From NCBI RefSeq assembly GCF_030463535.1, contig NC_132878.1, positions 21,069,925 to 21,133,924 on the forward strand: a stretch of DNA of 64,000 bases, in the 5' to 3' direction. The stretch comes from Salminus brasiliensis. Lineage: Eukaryota; Chordata; Actinopteri; Characiformes; Bryconidae. The notes under the pieces were generated by a model, which worked only from the letters and a program-made list of their open reading frames with translations, was not told the DNA's origin and did no database searches. Position numbers and translations under genes: made by a program. Shown in pieces: positions 50,490 through 64,000 of the stretch (its first letter is position 1; each line of letters begins with the position of its first letter).

Positions 50490-52942
50490 TTATTTCATTT
50501 TTTATATCTTCTTAAAACAAGTTTCGCTAATTTCATTAGGAAGTATATTTAAGTGAAAGATCGGCAAACTAAAAAGGGAAAAAACACTTAATGAAGTGAA
50601 ACGATGTTCTGCTTAAAACACAGACAGATCGGAGAAGTGGTCCTTCAAGTATAATTCATCTTTTCAACAGTCCCCTTTCATTTACCCCTTGTTGAACAAT
50701 CCCAACTTCCCCCTCAGGGATCAACAAAGTGCATGTCAGTCTATGCTACAGGTGGTGTATTGGCTGTGTTTAGGCTACCAGACAATATTTTATGTTTATA
50801 TTTCTGAGAATGACAAAACAGAAACCAGTTCTCTTTAACTGCAATCTCTCAGGTTTAATACCAACAAAGTATAGCCAACAAAAGCTTGACTACAAACTCT
50901 AACAAGTCATTAATGAGATCTTTTTCTTTTGTCCTGAAAGGCATGAAATGGCACAGACAAAGTAAACACATTCACTACCGCCACCTGTTCTAGACGTCAG
51001 GACTATTACTGTAGCCTCGGATATTGCTATTATACTTCTGGACGGTGTATAATATTGTCGGACCGTATCAGTATCACATAGCTTGATCTGATCCCCCTAG
51101 AAGCCACGTAGTGGAGTTGGAAGGAGGGCATCAGAGGGGCTTTGGTTCCATGAAGAGGTCACTTAACACTATTCCCCAACAGGAAATTTCGCAGGACGTT
51201 AAAACGTACATTCTTAAAAAGAAAAGAACAGAAAAGAAAGGAATAGAAAGGCACGTCACTAGAACACTAAAAAAGGTTTCAGGAGAAATCGTTACAAGAG
51301 TGCATCTAGCAGCCATTGTGCAAGAGCATGTTCCAGCTCCTTGCTGCTCACTAGGAGCGATTCTAAACCCCGAGTGGTTTGCTTTTGTCCATTCATGAAT
51401 GAGTCGAGCCTAGAAACGAGACTGCTAGAACTGCAACCAGAGAGTTGCAGCATGGAGGGAAACTGAATGGGCAGATCTACCGTTTACCATTTACAGCTGT
51501 TTAAAAGTACCTTTCTACGAGAGGTCTCAATATTTACAGCTGTTATGATTAGAGTACGATTGACTCTTGGGTAAATCTGAACAAAAAAATGACAACCGTT
51601 TAGGAATATAAAAAAAAAAAAATCTGTCAAAGTTACAGAACATTTCAGGGAGAACATATTGCTTTAATACTGATGCAAAAGACTACTGTAACTGTGCTGC
51701 GATGTGCTTTCTGATTCCCTTTGTGCTTCATGAGCTAAATACTTCTTCAAAGACTACAGGTCTTACAAACAACAAAGTAAAATCATTTATACCCTGGGAT
51801 CGGGTTTGGGGGGAGAGGGAGGTCTACGGGGTCAATAGGATTAGACATTATTAACACCACACCATCTTATTTGTCCCTGAGGGCTCTGTGACGCATGTGG
51901 CCCCTCCTTGTTAGTTATCCTGAGATCCAGCCCCAGTATGCCCCCATTTAAACCAGTAGAGCAGTGGTCGCCAACCTTGCTCCTGGAGATCTACCGCCCT
52001 GTGCGGCTTGGCTGCGACTTTAATCCACCACACCTGATCCAGCTAATTATTTGCTGTGCACCAACTGTATACTAAATAATAACACTGTGTACACTAATAG
52101 CATGTATAAGGGCGAGTGCCGACTCCGGGAACTACCATACTTTAAAAATACCAGTTCTTTAAAACCATAAATAGTGTTGTTCTTATGTAATGATCTAGGC
52201 CCAGTTTCCCAAGTGCAGATGCTTAGTTTTAAGATAATGCAACTCGTAGAGTGAGTGCTCCGTGTGATGCTTGATCGATCAGTTACGAATCAGCTTTGTG
52301 CTAAGGTGCTTTTGGGAAACCTGTCCATGCTTCTGCTTGACCTTATTAGCTATTTAGCTTTTGGGCTGTAACAGTACAATTCATAGTATTGTGATATAAT
52401 GACCACCATACTAGTCTGAAAGTCAGATCATGAGCAAACCTATTAGCTTGTGGCTAGAGAATTAGAGCAGGGCTCTATAATATCTACTTTTGTTTCAAAT
52501 ATTGTGCTTTTATAATGTGGAATGTTGTAAGACTCCTTATTATTCCCTGACTTTCATGAATCATTGCAACCCTTCCATCCATGTCATGTTTTTTCGAGCT
52601 CCTCACTTTCCAGTTTGCACTGGGCTGTTGAACGGTAGAATTTCTTTAACCTCTTAGCTGAATGTGGTCATTGTTCTTACACTGTTAGAATTCTATCTAC
52701 ACTGACTTTCACTGAAAGTTAGGAATTTAGTCAGGAGGTTTAGTAGGAAGTTGTCATGTTGGAGATTTTTGAGTTTACTACATACCCTACATCCAAAAAA
52801 CAGTTATTAGCGTTTAGTATACAATTGCCAATGGTTGTGTTCAGCTGAATTAGGTGTGTTCAGTTTGGGTTTGAGATGAAACCTTGCAGGGCAATACATC
52901 TCCAAGAAGAGAGATGATGTTGATGGCCACTACAGCGGAGCT
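50490..52942 (-). other. sik2: Probable sik2 3' UTR and downstream region
   Basis: Lies 3' of the sik2 stop on the minus strand. AATAAA on the minus strand at 50489-50494 and ATTAAA near 50853 are possible ends; I cannot choose. A LINE-tail-like scrap (CCCTCAGGGATCAACAAAGT) sits at about 50710, and a common fish repeat (CTGCACACCAACTGT-type, core CTTGCTCCTGGAGATCTACC) at 51964-52072. Confidence 0.3.
52198..52326. mobile_element. Small palindromic MITE
   Basis: GGCCCAGTTTCCCAAGTGCA at the left and TGCTTTTGGGAAACCTGTCC at the right form near-complementary ends, with inner complementary segments (GCTTAG / CTAAG). 129 bp, non-coding, in the presumed sik2 3' UTR or just beyond. Confidence 0.6.
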
Positions 52943-62505
<9,563 letters not shown>

Positions 62506-64000
62506 CTGCATGAAGGGAGGAGGAGATGAAAGACTGAAGCACATTCTTGTAGAGATTTGGATGCTTGTGCCATTTCAGACACTGCATGATGTACTGCTAT
62601 GTATGAAAACAAGCAAAACTACAGACAATATTCAGGCTTCAGGATGGCTGATACTATACAATGTACATCTGGTGTGTATAAGGTACTTTATTTTGTATAG
62701 TTGGCTCATTTAGTTCACATGGTGACAGAAAGCGCATAAGTGAGTAAATTTGCATACTGATTATACTGATTGGCCAATTTTGATCTATAAATTTTTCTGT
62801 GTTTTCATTCATAATCCATAAACAAGTCAGGCATAATATGCTAATTACATTACTTTGTTTTAATTTTAGACACTGATTTTTTTATATAGTTTTTTATATC
62901 GTTTTATATGACTATTTTCTATACAGTGCACAACACAGCTCATGGAACAGTGGCTTCTGCACCCAAGTTGTGCACCAAATGTTCATTATGAATTATATGC
63001 GACCTATGGCTGAATTATAAATGGTGTTCCATTGAACAGACTACATAAAGAGTAGTGAGGTATGTAAGATTCAGCTATTGATTTTGTTTTGCCATTGATT
63101 TTCGAGTTTTGAGCATGTAGTTAAATGCTGGTTATTAGCTCAGCGGTCACCACACTTGTAAAGCAGAAAGCATTCACAGTCGTTTTATTTTTTTCCACTT
63201 GTGATTGAATATAATATAAAACTGCCTGTGTATATTATTTTACCTTAATTAATTAGTAAACTTATTAATTAATTATTAACTCTTTATATCACTCTGTATT
63301 TGCATCAGCAAAGAAGTCTCTGTATGACTTACACTCTAATGGGTATTTGTTTTTTACATTCCAATAGTACGGATAGCTTTTAGTTAAAGTTGTTCATGTA
63401 CTTGCAGTGATCTGCAGAGACATTTGAAATCTGACCTTTTCTTTTCTTTTCTGTTTGACTTCTGATTTCTTGATATAATTTAATTAATTTTATTGGGTTT
63501 GTCCTTGTTATTAACATATTTTTTGTGCTTTGTTTTTGTGATCAGATTTTTATCTATCTATTTTTATTTTTTGGTTATTGCCCTGGTTGAAGGTATATTA
63601 AAAATCAAAAACAGTGGATTGTTGAGTTTACATTTTGTCTAGGTTTTAAAATTACTTTGTTGTTAACTTCTGAAAACGTTTCTACTACAGTGGGGAAACA
63701 TAAGAATCGATACACAATCTATAAAAATGACCGGACTGATCTTGATTCTGACCCACTGCGATTCTGATCTATTTGCATTTTAATAGACAAAATAGAAACT
63801 AAATGATGAATCAGGCTTAATATGACTACAGACCAACAACAAACCTCAGTGCAATCTGAGGCAAATGTAGTATGATTTCAACTTTGCACTACCCTACCAA
63901 AGCTAATTGGTAGGGTATAGTTGCATTACACATTACGCATTAGTAACATAAGCCTCATAGCACCAGTGCAAAACTTTAGCCCTCAGATGTGCTGGGTAGT
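62506..64000. other. sik2 intron running off the window
   Basis: The acceptor for exon 62505 (CTCCTCCCTTCATGCAG on the minus strand) starts it. No exon of the UBA or kinase region is recognisable before base 64000. AT-rich, no clear repeat. Confidence 0.45.

Overview
The window is vertebrate nuclear DNA, almost certainly from a ray-finned fish. The genes have many short exons with GT..AG introns, the spacers carry fish-type Tc1/mariner, LINE and tRNA-derived SINE copies, and microsatellites are long. The SINE family whose head reads like GGTGGCTCAGCGGTTAGAGC, and several other repeats, resemble ones I associate with ostariophysans, especially characin-like fishes. That placement is an inference from memory, not a measurement.

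Four protein-coding genes account for the coding content. In order they are fdxacb1 (plus strand, 3' part, about 602-4313), alg9 (plus, complete, 8031-24934, 15 coding exons), ppp2r1b (plus, complete, 36184-46458, 15 coding exons) and sik2 (minus, the 3' eight coding exons, 52943-62505; the kinase-encoding exons lie beyond 64000). This is the same order and relative orientation as human 11q23.1 (FDXACB1-ALG9-PPP2R1B-SIK2). That supports orthology and the choice of ppp2r1b over ppp2r1a. The genes share a neighbourhood, not a pathway: a tRNA-synthetase-like domain protein of unknown role, an ER mannosyltransferase of lipid-linked oligosaccharide synthesis, the PP2A scaffold, and an AMPK-related kinase.

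Region by region: 1-4313 fdxacb1, with a diverged tandem repeat and dispersed repeats in its introns. 4314-8030 is spacer with a MITE, ending in an alg9 promoter that has a ZNF143-like site. 8031-25740 is alg9, whose introns hold LINE, SINE, MITE and Tc1 debris and two long (GT)n tracts. 25740-36040 is a 10 kb gene-free spacer packed with degraded LINE, Tc1, SINE and MITE copies. 36040-47845 is ppp2r1b, with a perfect 71-bp-arm inverted repeat in intron 1. 47845-52942 is the convergent 3' region between ppp2r1b and sik2. 52943-64000 is sik2, including an IR/DR-type Tc1 transposon with both ends preserved.

I found no previously undescribed gene system. The strongest oddities are the perfect palindrome in ppp2r1b intron 1, a 111-bp duplication that carries a MITE end together with its flank, the paired octamer-containing repeat in fdxacb1, and (UG)n tracts abutting splice sites. 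Exon borders were set by reading splice signals and codon phase by eye. Every internal junction given for the four genes keeps frame; UTR ends and repeat borders are approximate.
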